Origin: Aptenodytes patagonicus
Lineage: Eukaryota > Chordata > Aves > Sphenisciformes > Spheniscidae
Reading direction: 5' to 3'
Assembly: GCF_965638725.1 (NCBI RefSeq)
Contig: NC_134950.1
Span: forward strand, 142,839,636-142,903,635
Length of the DNA stretch: 64,000 bases
The notes under the pieces were generated by a model, which was not told the origin of the DNA, did not search any database, and was given only the letters and a program-made list of their open reading frames with translations. Each line of letters begins with the position of its first letter. Position 1 is the stretch's first letter. Positions 40,901 to 64,000 of the stretch are shown here, in pieces. The position numbers and the translations under genes were made by a program.

Positions 40901-43900
40901 ATTTCAGAGAAACAAAGCAAGTCTGCATTTAGAATGGGATTCAATACTGGATTGCATATATCCCTAGCTTTGCTCATTTGCAGCGTGAGGTTAGACCTGC
41001 CACTCAACGACTTACATTCAAATTGTTCTTCCATAAAGCACACACAGCACTTATGATACTTACCTGGTTCTTTCCTACGGACATTTGCTCAGTGTTCTTC
41101 ACAAATATAAGTGGAAAACTAGTAGTCAAGTAAAAGATGTTACGTGAGGGCAAACTAATACTATGTGCTGTTCTTATATTATTTCACAATAAGCAGCTGA
41201 AAAATCAGTATAATCTGAAAAAGCAATTTGAAATTAATTTTATGTGTAATTAAATATCCGTGTCTTTATGTAAATGATGAAGTTCTACATGCAAGTTAAC
41301 TAATCTAGAAAGGGCTGTTGTTTGCTCATCAATCTTCCAACTGTGAGTCTACCAGCATTTATTTGAAATATTTTGTTCTGAGACTACATGTACTATGTCG
41401 TGACTACAGGTGCCATTCTTATCAGTGTTTTTGAGATAAACCACTATTTTTAGGAATTTGTCATTCATCGGTTTTAAAAAATATAAAAAAAACCAGCTCT
41501 AAGTGTCATTTCAATACATGTTATGCTCTAGAAAGAAGCAGATCACTTATGCCTGTAAGTTTATGACTTGATGGTCTTTGGAATAATATAACAGGCATAT
41601 AGTACGGAATAGACACAAAATTGGTTTTTGGAGAGGAATGCTAATGGTTGACTTGGTCCTTGCACTTCGTGGGAGCAAAAACAGGTTTTAAAAAACATGG
41701 TGACATAGTGCCAAATTTCCACTTTTTCACGTTGGCTAAAACTTACCTCCAACCGCTCAAGTACTGAAAACCAGTGCAGTTCAGATGGATTGATACTTTT
41801 AAGTTCTAGGTATAAGTGAGAAATAAATTTCCAGTGTGCAAATTTGCTCTGTTTATCTGCCACTGTCTTCTATCAACTTGTACATACCAGAGTTGGGAAT
41901 AGAAAAATAAAAGACTAAATGATAGCATAAGAAACAGGGCCCTGGATATCATCCTCTGTTTAGACTACACCAGGAAATTAAGCAGAATAATTTCCTATGT
42001 TAATTGTGTATTCTGAAATAATAATTCCACATTAGAAGCATGATAATTGTTTTTGGAATAAAGTAACTCTTAACAGTACTCTCTGCAGTAGCTATTGGTC
42101 ATCTGCCCTGCATAGAGAGTTATTAAGAGTGAGTGTAAAGTTAAGTGAAAGACAGATCATTATATACTTAACGTCAGTAGTACTACACATGTTGTTGGAT
42201 GTCCTGTTTGCAGACAGGTGCCTAGGTAGTGCTACAAAATGACAGAAAGAAGACCCAAACCATCCAGATTTCTTCATACCTTGTACATGGTTTCTGATGG
42301 TGCAAGTCCTTCGTCACACAATCTTAGTCATTTAAGATACTCACTTGTATTACTGTGGTTTGTTCTTCATGCAACTTACTAGCTTGAAAAAGAAGGGAAA
42401 GGGAGTGCGATATTGGCTCAAACTACCTCCTTAAAAAACAGGCCCCAATTTCTCTGATGCTTCTGTTGTTTTGAGTACATGGTTGAGGTTTTTCTGCATG
42501 TCAAATTTCGTTTTTAATTATTTTTTTTTTTATCCTTTGAAAGATCAAGACATGAATAAATGGAATGGAATAAATGAACTTTTTGATGGGGTGTCTCATA
42601 AACCTCGATAGAGAGGATAAGGAAATGGAAGAAATTGTGTATAGAAATGTTAGTTCCAGAAGTGCTTGCAGTGAAAGAAAAATTTGGTTCCAGTGGGCTT
42701 ATGGGATGTGGCTGAGTCCCAAGCACAGTGTGTTACTCAGTATGCTGCTGAATCTTTTTTTCCCCAGTAATTCAACAGACCACCATGAAATCCCAGTTCT
42801 AAGAGAAGTGGAGTAAGGAAGTGCTCTTACTGCATGATTTAGCTGTGTAGTTCAGGTGCTTCATGCATTTCTGTGTGCTCAGAGGACAGTGGTGAGGCTC
42901 CAGTTCAGGTGCTCAGAGTTGCTCTTTAGAGGTTCTATTCACTGTACAGGGGCATAGTATGGTAATTTAAGCACCACAGTTAGATAGTTGGGGTCAAACA
43001 GCATGAATTTCTTTCCTCCTCAGCACCTCCCAGGTGTATGAATATAGCAGAAGTCCCTCTCTGTATAACAGATGCCATTTCACCCTGTGCTTCTTTTAAG
43101 AATGTATGAAACTTCTTTCTAGATGCCAGCTCCTGAAATAGGTTGAAAGAGTAATTCCGTTGATACAACTCCCTCATAAGATTTCAGTATTTCTTCTGAG
43201 AAGTTGTAGATAATCTGTAAGATACACGCTTGCCTGGATAAGTAGCAAAGCTGTGGATCTGTCCGAGACAAAGGAATAGACAAAAAGTTGTAGTGGATGG
43301 AAGGAACTGCTGATGCAGTACGTGGAGATCAATTCTGCAAACTTTTTGAATTAATAAACAAGTGCATCAGTGAGTAGTCTAACAGAGTGAAAATACTCCA
43401 GGATTTAAAGCTAAGCATGGATGATTCTGCAGGATTAGAACATCAATGGTGAGTGTTAAGAGCTGTAGAGGAAAAATTAAATCTTGTCATTTGTCATATT
43501 GATATAACTTAAACTCTAGATTCATTTTAGCTGAATCACAGTGGTAGCTATTCATGTAGTTAGAGTAGGAATACTTGTAAGTCTGTGTGTAATCTTGATG
43601 TGGAATGCCTATATAGACCCAGACTTCAGTTTTCACTCTTTTCCTGCATTGACAATATAGATAATTCAGACCAATAGGCTGCTCTATTCTCTTTTGCTTG
43701 GGAAAGGCAAAGTGAAATGCAGTTTGAAGCTCCTGATTCATTGCGTCTGCGTGTTAGTAGACAGACCAGAGAAGATATAACTGTGCCCTGCCTAATCTTC
43801 ATCTTGCAGTGAGATTGCTTCTTGCTTTGGAGGCCCATTTACTTGATTCAGTTTGATCACAGCTTCCAGCGAGCAGAGTTGGGAGAGACAGGTTGTCAGC

Positions 43901-45900
43901 CAAGAGCTGTTGAAGACGCACAGATGGCATTGATTCCCTCACCTAAGCACATCTTGTTCCCTTCAGAGTATCTTACATAAATGAAACTAACTCTCATCTT
44001 TTACAGATAGAACTCCTTAAAATTCTTATTTTTTGTTGCCTAGTACCACTCTACTATTACTGTATTAAAAGTTTCTCAGAAGAGTATTCATTTTAACACC
44101 ACTGTTATATTAAGTAAATCGACTGCAATGCATGATTCTGCCATATTTGAAGTTATAAGTTGCAGGATTTTTAAGGTGCAGAGAGTTTGTTGGGATTTGA
44201 AGAACCTCAGAACGTATTAGCTGCTTTGAAAGGACAGTAAACTGAGAGGACAGAGCTATCAGTGAAAGTGCAGACTCATCTGTGTCTTTTTTGACAAACA
44301 CATTACTTTCACATAAGGCTTCCTGAATTCCACTCTGCCTCTCATTCAGTTCCCTTTTGTTGTTTCTGGAAGCATCTCAAAAGAATGTGTTGTTCAATCT
44401 ACTGTCTTCCTACATAACTACAGTAGGTCATCTTTGGATGTTAAATTTGATCTGTGGATCAGCATTTATAACATTTTTGCAAGGATTTCAGCTCATCTTT
44501 TGGTTCTGAGAAGTTGCGATTAGATCAACAGTTTGTTTTATGTACAGTCTTCACAGTTGAAGAGACTCCTGTTTGTTGTCTCTGGTTGCTTCCTGCCTTC
44601 TTCTATAAGATCTGTTGTCTAAGCTAGTGAGAGCACAGCAAGAGCTGTGTAACCAATGCTCAGCCAAGGACAGATATTTGAATTAGGGGAAAAGCTTAGG
44701 GTTTTTTCTCCTAATTGATTTCCCCATAACCTAGGAGAGCGTTAAGATCTGAATTTCACCTTGCCACATGACACTTCTTATATTTATGCTCACTGGAAAA
44801 GAAGAATTATCTGAGTGACGTTGATATACGGAATTGTTTATTATCAATTTGGCTGTTGGAGAGAAGGCACTCATACTGTCTTATGAATAATCTTCAGAAC
44901 TACTTGTATAAAGTTGTTTAGCTCTTGGGAAACTGGACAACTTATGCTGCAACAAAGCTGTAAGAGAGAAGCGAGCATGTACAAATGTTGTACAGAGCAT
45001 GAGCTGGAAGGTAAGCCTAGGGTATGCTGGAGTTTAAATCACTTAAAACACCATTATAGCGTTTTCCTGTTTGCACAGAAAAATGTAGATGGTATATTCA
45101 AATGGTCTTGGAGAATATACAGAACCAGAGGATTTTCCATAGGAATAGAAATGCCATTCGCTAATGAGGGTGCCCTCCCATCAAGTTTCATTCCAGCATC
45201 ATGGCTAATAAAATATCCCAGCAGGAAAACAGAATGATGCAGTATGCCAGAAATATTATGAAGTTCTGTGTGCATTCCAGCTATTTTGGCTGCCCATGGA
45301 AATAATTTGTGGGTAAATAGCCTACAACCCAGATAAACTCTGCCACAGATGCAGAGGTGCTGTAGTTGGCTGTTTGCAGGGCCATCTTGGTTCCAGCATG
45401 TCTTGTTAGCTGTGGCAGAGCACTGCGTGAATGCAGCTGTACCACTTCTGAAGCCAGGCTGAGTCTAGAAACAGTTTGGCTGTATTTCAGTTTCCAGGCT
45501 GATAGGCTGTGCCAGTCCTCTCTGGTGTCAGTGTGCAAACAGGGAGTTTTGTGGAACGTGATGCTGAGGCTTCTTGGTGGCACCTCAGAGGGCCGGATCA
45601 GGATTTTCAGGGGTTTCGGCAGGGTTATGAACCCAGCTGGTTCCATGTGGAAACGGATGTTTCAATACTCTGGTCTCTTGTGTTCTGGGCAGACTTGTTA
45701 TGAATAGGGCCAGCTCAGGTTTAGTGCTGAAACTGAGGTAACATCTGTCTGTCTCAAAACACTGGGAAGCACTTGCAAAATTACCGGAGCTGTGTGTGGA
45801 CTTCTTCAGGAAACCTCAGATCCAGCGCTGTGCAGCAATAAACGTGGAGTTGCGTACAGTCAGCTGTAATGTAGCACTGCTTTCCCTAGCATGCTCTAGA

Positions 45901-45997
45901 GGCGGGGGGCGCGCACCCAAAGAGACCAAGGTGGGGGGGGCACGTGCACCGAAACATGCTACAGGGGGCGGGGCGTGCGCAACCAAACAGGCTTCCC
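45901..45997. repeat. 33 bp GC-rich minisatellite, three units
   Basis: Three units recur at a period of exactly 33 bp. The GCA that precedes each C/A-rich core lies at 45913, 45946 and 45979. Each unit has a G-run, a GC-rich alternating stretch, and a short ACCAAA-like segment. Unit 2 carries a CACGTG E-box at 45941-45946. The array is bounded by G-runs and a C8 run near 45994, and stands out from AT-rich intron DNA. Because 33 is a multiple of three, one frame shows an 11-residue repeat, but it is inside an intron and not coding. Confidence 0.8.
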
Positions 45998-46800
45998 CCC
46001 CCTCCATATTGCCTAGAGTATCCCTACCTTTTGTTAGCTAAGATAAAGGCTGTCTGTCACGGAGATCACAAGTGTTGCGTAACTCTTTATCATCAAAGAT
46101 AATGGAAACTTTCCAATACAAATGCTTTCCGATGGGGTGGTGAGTGCTATTTATTTTTTTTTTAACCAGTGTCAGCATAATATTATTTCTTGAAATTTTT
46201 TTTAGTCTTAATACACTGGGAAGAAAAAATAAAAAAGAAAAATCCCTTACATCAACTTCTTGTGGCAAATTAAGCTTGTTTTTATATATAAAGCTGTGTG
46301 ATAACAGTTAATTTTGTTTGACTGCAGTTTTCGGGGAAGGTATTGGTGGACTCTAGTTAGTGTCATGTGCTTCCATTGTAGTCAGCTTTGGCAGAGCAAC
46401 TCTCTTGTTACTTCTGTTCGGGACATTTATGTCTTGTTCTTTGAAAGCATAACAGAGTTCATACCCTGAAGTAGTCAAAGGTTATGTGCTCATTCCTTGG
46501 TCCCCCTGCAGCCTCAGGGCCAGAGTTTCACGACTGTAGGGATTCTTTGTTACATGGTTATGAAGTGTTCCTTTTAATTCCTTGATACTTCCCTGGGCTG
46601 TTTCCAGTCCCCTTTTATTACCATCTTTCACTTTTTGTGGCTAGACTTACGACTTTAGGATTTCTTTTAAAAATCTCACTGCTTTCAGCTATCCCACATG
46701 CTTTTAATAATGTCCTTTGTTATAGTTGAACCAGTATCTTAACCCTCTTTACTCTGGATTAGGAGTAGACAGTAAAAACACATGAAGCTAGAGATTATAA

Positions 46801-46816
46801 AAATAAATAAATAAAT
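46801..46816 (+). repeat. AAAT microsatellite
   Basis: Four perfect AAAT units lie in ICA1 intron 1. Short arrays of this size are common in vertebrate introns. Confidence 0.8.
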
Positions 46817-47143
46817 TATGGCTCAGTTGAATGACTGCAGGCACAATCTACTTTGTACATGTAGCAACATCTGAAGAATGAAAACTTTTAATATTAAAAG
46901 TTTCAGCTATGAATGAAAAACAATATGACTAAAGGCTGAAAATATTGTAGATAACTCTTAGAGAGAAAGCATGCTATACTCTGTTTGTTTGGCTGGGGTT
47001 TTTTTGGTTTTTGTGTAGCTACAGTGGTCATGGTGCAATGTTACTCTGCTGTCCATTTACACCATTCTTGTGGAAAGTCTTCTGTATTAAACCAATGGTA
47101 GCAGCAAACTTGCTGCTCTCCAGTTGCATCTTCTTTTACATTT

Positions 47144-48590
47144 TCACAGAATCACATAGGTTGGAAGGGAGCACTGGAAATTACATAGCCCAGCCTCCTG
47201 CTCAACCAGGCACAGTTAGAGCAGGTTGCTTGGGGCCATGTTCAGTAGAGTCTTTAATATCTTCAGGAATATTAAAGGCTCTTGAACAAGTTGCCTCACC
47301 TGGCAGCTTGTTCCAGTGCTTGACCATCCTCATGGTGAAACTTTTCCTGCATATATTAAGTTGGAACTTCACATGTTCCTGCTTGTGTTCATGGCCGCTT
47401 GTCCTTCCGGTGTGCATCTTTGAGAATAGTTTGACTGTTTGTTCTATGTCCTCTCATTAGGTAGCTGTAGACATCAATAAGGCCTCCTGTTAGCCTGGTG
47501 GGTCTTATAGCTGAACAAATATGTTATGGGGTCCAGACCCTGACCAGTGGACCCACTCCAGTATGCCAGTGTTTTTCTTGTATGGAGACCACAAAACTGG
47601 ATGCTACTCCGGATGTGGTCCCACAAGAGGCTGTAAGGATTCTGTGGGACACCATGACAAAGGCATGGCTAAAATCAGCATACAACATCCACTGCTCTCC
47701 CCTCAGTCACCAGAGGCAGTCATCTCATAGTAGAAAGCAGTCGGGTTAGTGTGGCATGATTTGCCCTTAATAAATCCATGCTGGCTGTTCCCGCTCACCT
47801 TTTCGTCTTTCATGTGGCTTGGAATGGTTTCCAGGAGGGTTTTCTCCGTGATCTTTCCAGGAACTGAGGGTGAAGTTGGTGGGCCTGAAGTTTCCTTGAT
47901 CATCTTTGCTATGTTTTTTGAAGATGGATGTGGTGTTTGTCTTTCTGCAGTCATCAGCCATCTCTTTTGATCACCATAACCTCCAAGAGAACAGAGGGAA
48001 CATCGTTGCAATGACATAAGCCAGCTCCCTCAGCACTCCAAGATCCATCCCATCTGGTCTCATGGACTTGTGTATGTCCAAATGGCTTAGGTACCTCTTA
48101 ACTCAGTCTTTCTGTACTATGGGTAATGATACATACCCACAGACCCTGACTGTAGGCTCGGAGAACTAGAGAGCCACAGGGCAGACCTTCCAGTGAAAAC
48201 CAAGGTAAAAATGTACCTCTGCCTTTCCATATTCTTTGTCACACAGTGGGCCTGTGTCTTCCTTAGCCTGCTTTTTGGTGCCACTGTTTCTATGGAGCAC
48301 TTCTTGTTGCCCTTTGCATCCCTTGCTATGTTCAACCCCAGCGTGGCTTTGACTTTCCTAACTCCATCCCTGCATACTCAGGCAATGCTTTTGCATTCTC
48401 CTGAGTAACCTGTCCCTGTCTTCATCTTCTACATGCATTAGTGTTGCATTTGAGTTCATTAAAATTCATCTATCCTGGCCTTCTGCCAAAGGTGCTCAAC
48501 TTTCTGCCCATATAAATGGGCTGTTTGTGTGCTTTGGGGAAGTTGACCATGAAGATCACACAGTTGTCCTGAGCTCCTCCTGAAGACCCG
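47144..48590 (-). mobile_element. CR1 LINE, antisense, internally deleted
   Basis: The left edge starts with the CR1 3' end in reverse, TCACAGAATCACATAGGTTG at 47144-47163. It continues through TTCCAGTGCTTGACCATCCTC and GGATGTGGTCCCACAAGAGG. At about 47630 the sequence jumps to the reverse transcriptase region. The plus-strand landmarks there are CATACAACATCCACTGCTCTC near 47680 and AAATCCATGCTGGCTGTTCC near 47772. The minus strand there translates as SQHGFIKGKSC, the CR1 polymerase motif. Further right, TCTTGTTGCCCTTTGCATCC near 48303 and TTTCCTAACTCCATCCCTGC near 48353 match the region upstream of the polymerase domain. A segment of several hundred bases, including the C-terminal part of ORF2, is therefore missing. 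Frames are broken and the element is dead. The right edge is approximate. Confidence 0.9.
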
Positions 48591-51500
48591 GTTAAGGATA
48601 TGACCTATCTAGTAAGACTGGATGTTTCTTAAAAATAAAATCCTAAAGTTACAAGATAAAAATTGTTACATTTGTAGTAGAACTCAGATACAAACATGAG
48701 AATTCCTGTAACAGCACAGCACCTACATCCAGCTCAAGTAAATATTCCTTTATTATGTTCCTCTACCTTTGTTTCTGATTTTAATATCTATGTTAATATA
48801 TACTGTTTCTATTTCAGTAGAGCTTAACTGTGATGCTGAAACATGAAATATGAATTAGTTTACAGTGCTGCAAATATTACACAAGTGTATCTAACTTGAA
48901 ACAAGGTCTGTGGGAGTGGAAATCGTTTAGGGTACCATTGAGATCAGTGGGACCCAAACCAAGTGCACATTTGTGGTCTAAATCAACAGCTAAAAGAATG
49001 GCATAATAGTACTGGACATCCAGGTTTTCCAGAGTGTTCTCAGTCACTGAGAAAGGTGAAAGTCAGCTGGGACTTCTAGGCATAACTGGTTTCTTTATGA
49101 AAGTTCCTTGAACAGCATCTGGAATGAATGGGATCCAGGAACATTTCTTGATGGAAACTGTAGGTGAAATACTGCAAGCCTTATCAAAAGTCATCTGATT
49201 CTTTTTGAGCAGCCACAGTTCTGTTTACTCAATGCCAGTGTTTACTAAGCTGTCTGTACAAACTGAATTCTCATTTAGGATCAAAAGCTACCTCTGTACT
49301 GGAAATAAAATGGGCCCAGGGATTGAGCTTGATCACTGGGCTGCTTCTAGTTCCTGCTGTTTAATCAGTCTGCCTGGCATGGTTTTTGTCTATACCACCT
49401 AGAGCTCTCTGGGACCTTTCTCTCTCTTGGCATGTTTTGGGTGCTACCACATGCCAGGAGCCATTTCCAGCAGGCAGGGTAGGTAAGACTCTACTTTTGT
49501 TTCCTTCCACCCTATATGGCCATACAACACTATTCCAGCAGGCCTTGTAGCCTCAGACACCTCAGATGCCATTGTGTCACCCAACAGGACATGCCCTCAT
49601 TTTCATACCATTAAAACACCATCCTAATGGCTGTGATACAGTCCTCACTTTGAACTAAAAAAACAACACAAATAAGATCTTGGGGACATAGGGGTACTAT
49701 GTAGGACTCAGAGAAGTATAACTAAGAAGACCCCAGAATCAAAATATAAGGTCAGATGTTTAGGAAGAAAGAGCGTGAGCTATGCTTGCAAATGAGAACT
49801 GTTTCACCATGACCCTGGTATCTTTTTATTTCCTTTTTTTAAGGGACACTGGTTTCCAGGAGAGTCGGGTGGGCGTGTACAGTGTGTAAGGTCAGTGCCT
49901 TAAACCTGTTCCCCCTGTTGGTCGTTTACACTTTGTTCCACATAATATGCATGTTATTCCATCTAGATAGACTGTTCTTTGCTTCCTGTCAAACCAAGTG
50001 TGCTGCAGAGTAACTGAGTCATGGATGTGTATACAAGCTAAATGCTGTGTTCTTGTCTCACTCACACACACCCACAGTTGACGTAAGGAGGACCAGTATT
50101 AAAACAGTGAAGTCAAGCATAAAGGTGTTAGACCAATGCTGTCTATTCTGTTTGTTGTCTGACTCGGTGGTATAATGCAAACAACAGTCTGAAACAGCCC
50201 TTTCTTCCTCTTTGTTTGTTGTTTGGCTGTTGGCCTTTACATTTCAAGTCTGCTCTGAAGACAGAGTTATGAATTTTCTCATGGTCTCTCCTGCAGTGCT
50301 TATGAGCACTTCACAAAAATTCCAATTAAGGAAAATTTCCTGCTCTGATATAATCTTGCAGCATCTCATGGAACTTTGCCAGGAAGTTTCACAGGTACTG
50401 ACAGCAGAGAGGTTAGAATCAGAAATCTGGGATTTGGCTCTATTTGGCTCTCAATGGAAGTGCATGTGCTTCACCGTTGCAGGAAGCACTCATGTTGTTT
50501 GCATTCCCTTGTTCGGGTCCCTGCAATCTGTTCCAGTCCCTTTGCCACTCCAGTGCTAACTGTACTGTCTGTAAGCAGCACCGTGCTAGATATGTTTCCA
50601 GTGTCACATCCTCCCATTGCAACCCCTTTTCTCTCTCACCCAGATTAGTGCCAAAGTTCAGTTTCAGCACCATTACCTTCCTAGCTGCTTTCCCCATTAC
50701 TGTTTCCTCAGTCAATCAGCTTCATCTCTTAGGGCAGCCTGTCGGTGTGTTCCTTCTGTGCCTGGTCGTACCAAAGGTCAATTCCCAGCAGCAACATCTG
50801 ACTGGCTTCTTTTTGGTCTCGTCTATGATCATGCTGCAGTGCCTCTGTTTGCGTGCTGGCTGTATGCTGAAGAATAGAGTCCTCTCTGAAAGCAGCAGAG
50901 GAGAAGCCAGATGCTCGTTGTTTATAAGGAGTGTCTGGATTCGCTTGTAAATTTGGCCTGGAAGGAGTGTGCTCAATTACTGGTGGAAGTGATGTGCATG
51001 CCATCTGGTCAGCTCAAAGTGTAGTGGGAGACTTCAGTATCCAAGCTGGAGATGTTAACTTATAAAATCTAAAGTCCAAATGCATACAAATCATATTCTA
51101 TCCTCAGGAACTGTGGTGTCCCTCATAGAAAAAACACCTGGTGGTTAAATTTCTCATCTGTGGCTTAAGACATGATGTAGCTAGTATTTTTAAAAAGTAG
51201 ATCAGTGGGACATGGGTGAAAAAAGTAGCTGAACTATGTTGTGGCTAAAACTTTGGGGAAAAAAACTTGACTGAGGAAGATGCCTAGCATGGACAATTTT
51301 GGCTTGCCTCATCAAAAGTCACTGAATTTATGCCAGGTAAATTTGCTTTTGCCTGGAATATTTGCTAACATATAATAATTGGCAACATCAGTGACACCAC
51401 TTAAATGTGTTTGTCATGGATTTAAGCAAGAATTGTGTGTTACGCGAGGAAAGCATTTGGTCCACAGATTGAAAAGTTTTCTGTCCTAACATGGTAAATG

Positions 51501-51616
51501 AGATGCTACAGCACAGTAATTTTCTATGTGACAAGGTAGAGGTTTTCTAGTGTCTAACTTGAAAATTATGTTTTAAAGATGTTTGTATTAACTGATAATT
51601 TCTTATTTTATTTAAG

Positions 51617-51654
51617 TGTCTGAAGAAAACAAGAAACATGGAAGGTCATAAGTA
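51617..51654 (+). CDS. ICA1: ICA1 exon 2: start codon and residues 1 to 6 (part)
   Basis: The acceptor is TTTATTTAAG, ending at 51616. The exon has 21 untranslated bases, then ATG at 51638 in a good Kozak context (A at -3, G at +4). It encodes only M-E-G-H-K and the first two bases (TA) of the sixth codon before the GTAAGT donor at 51655. Mammalian ICA1 begins M-S-G-H-K, which supports the start. The last exon bases plus the donor G spell TAG in frame, so an unspliced reading ends after five codons. This is why ordinary ORF scanning misses it. The call depends on the splice to exon 3, which restores a Tyr codon and a matching reading frame. Confidence 0.85.
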
Positions 51655-56420
<4,766 letters not shown>

Positions 56421-56493
56421 CTGTTCCATTCTATTCAGAGAACGTGTATGGAGTTGCTGAAAGCAATTGAACTGTATCAAAAAAGGATTTGTT
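56421..56493 (+). CDS. ICA1: ICA1 exon 4: residues 64 to 88 (part)
   Basis: The 73-base exon follows a TGTCAG acceptor and ends with one base of the next codon before GTAAGT at 56494. It encodes LFHSIQRTCMELLKAIELYQ, then KRIC. This is an amphipathic helix pattern at the start of the arfaptin-homology domain, whose helices form a curved membrane-binding dimer. The residues agree with mammalian ICA1 except for a few substitutions (for example M-E-L-L where human has L-D-L-S). The frame continues exactly from exon 3 and is completed by the first two bases of exon 5. The exon was too short to show up as an open frame. Confidence 0.95.

Positions 56494-64000
<7,507 letters not shown>

Larger units (their letters stand above)
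37355..51616 (+). other. ICA1: ICA1 intron 1
   Basis: This 14.3 kb interval runs from the GTGAGT donor of exon 1 to the TTTATTTAAG acceptor of exon 2. It contains the YY1-like site, an AAAT tetranucleotide run (46801-46816), a 33 bp minisatellite (about 45901-45997), and an antisense CR1 copy (47144 to about 48590). The regions 45281-45707 and 50440-51004 are open in several frames on both strands but show no protein I recognise. Extra 5' untranslated exons could hide here, since human ICA1 is known to have alternative 5' ends. None is identifiable without transcripts. Confidence 0.6.

Noticed and set aside
44914..45237. Exon-like stretch with GTAAGC donor at about 45011
   Set aside because: No good acceptor precedes it and the translation is unrelated to ICA1. 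It remains at most a possible alternative 5' untranslated exon.
50440..51004. Overlapping open frames on both strands, up to 168 codons
   Set aside because: They lie inside ICA1 intron 1, are open in several frames at once, and resemble no known protein. This is more likely chance or an old decayed repeat.

Overview
This is vertebrate nuclear DNA. It is AT-rich, has widely spaced exons with GT-AG introns, one CpG island, and degraded copies of the CR1 LINE family, which points to a sauropsid and most likely a bird. No prokaryotic, organellar or viral gene organisation was seen, and most open frames in the window are chance ORFs.

The one protein-coding gene recognised is the 5' part of ICA1 (islet cell autoantigen 1, ICA69), on the + strand. 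A CpG-island promoter at about 37.0-37.9 kb contains a noncoding first exon ending at a strong donor (37354/37355). After a 14.3 kb first intron come five coding exons: 51617-51654, 54248-54419, 56421-56493, 58255-58378 and 60643-60841. Their phases all match, and together they give the first 195 codons without a stop. This covers the N-terminal leader and the first part of the arfaptin-homology (BAR-type) domain. The rest of the gene lies beyond the right edge.

The left 37 kb is intergenic. In other vertebrates the gene head-to-head with ICA1 is NXPH1, so this is probably part of the ICA1-NXPH1 interval (inference; no NXPH1 exon was seen). It holds two diverged CR1 fragments (17891-18258 on +, about 27590-28430 on -), homopolymer tracts, a perfect 20 bp palindrome, and a few stretches of unusual composition.

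Intron 1 holds a third CR1 copy (47144 to about 48590, -) that appears internally deleted, and a three-unit 33 bp GC-rich minisatellite (about 45901-45997). Intron 5 holds a C-rich tract whose minus strand could form a G-quadruplex. I found no tRNA, rRNA, CRISPR array or convincing novel gene system. The findings are mainly gene-structure details and noncoding sequence worth checking.
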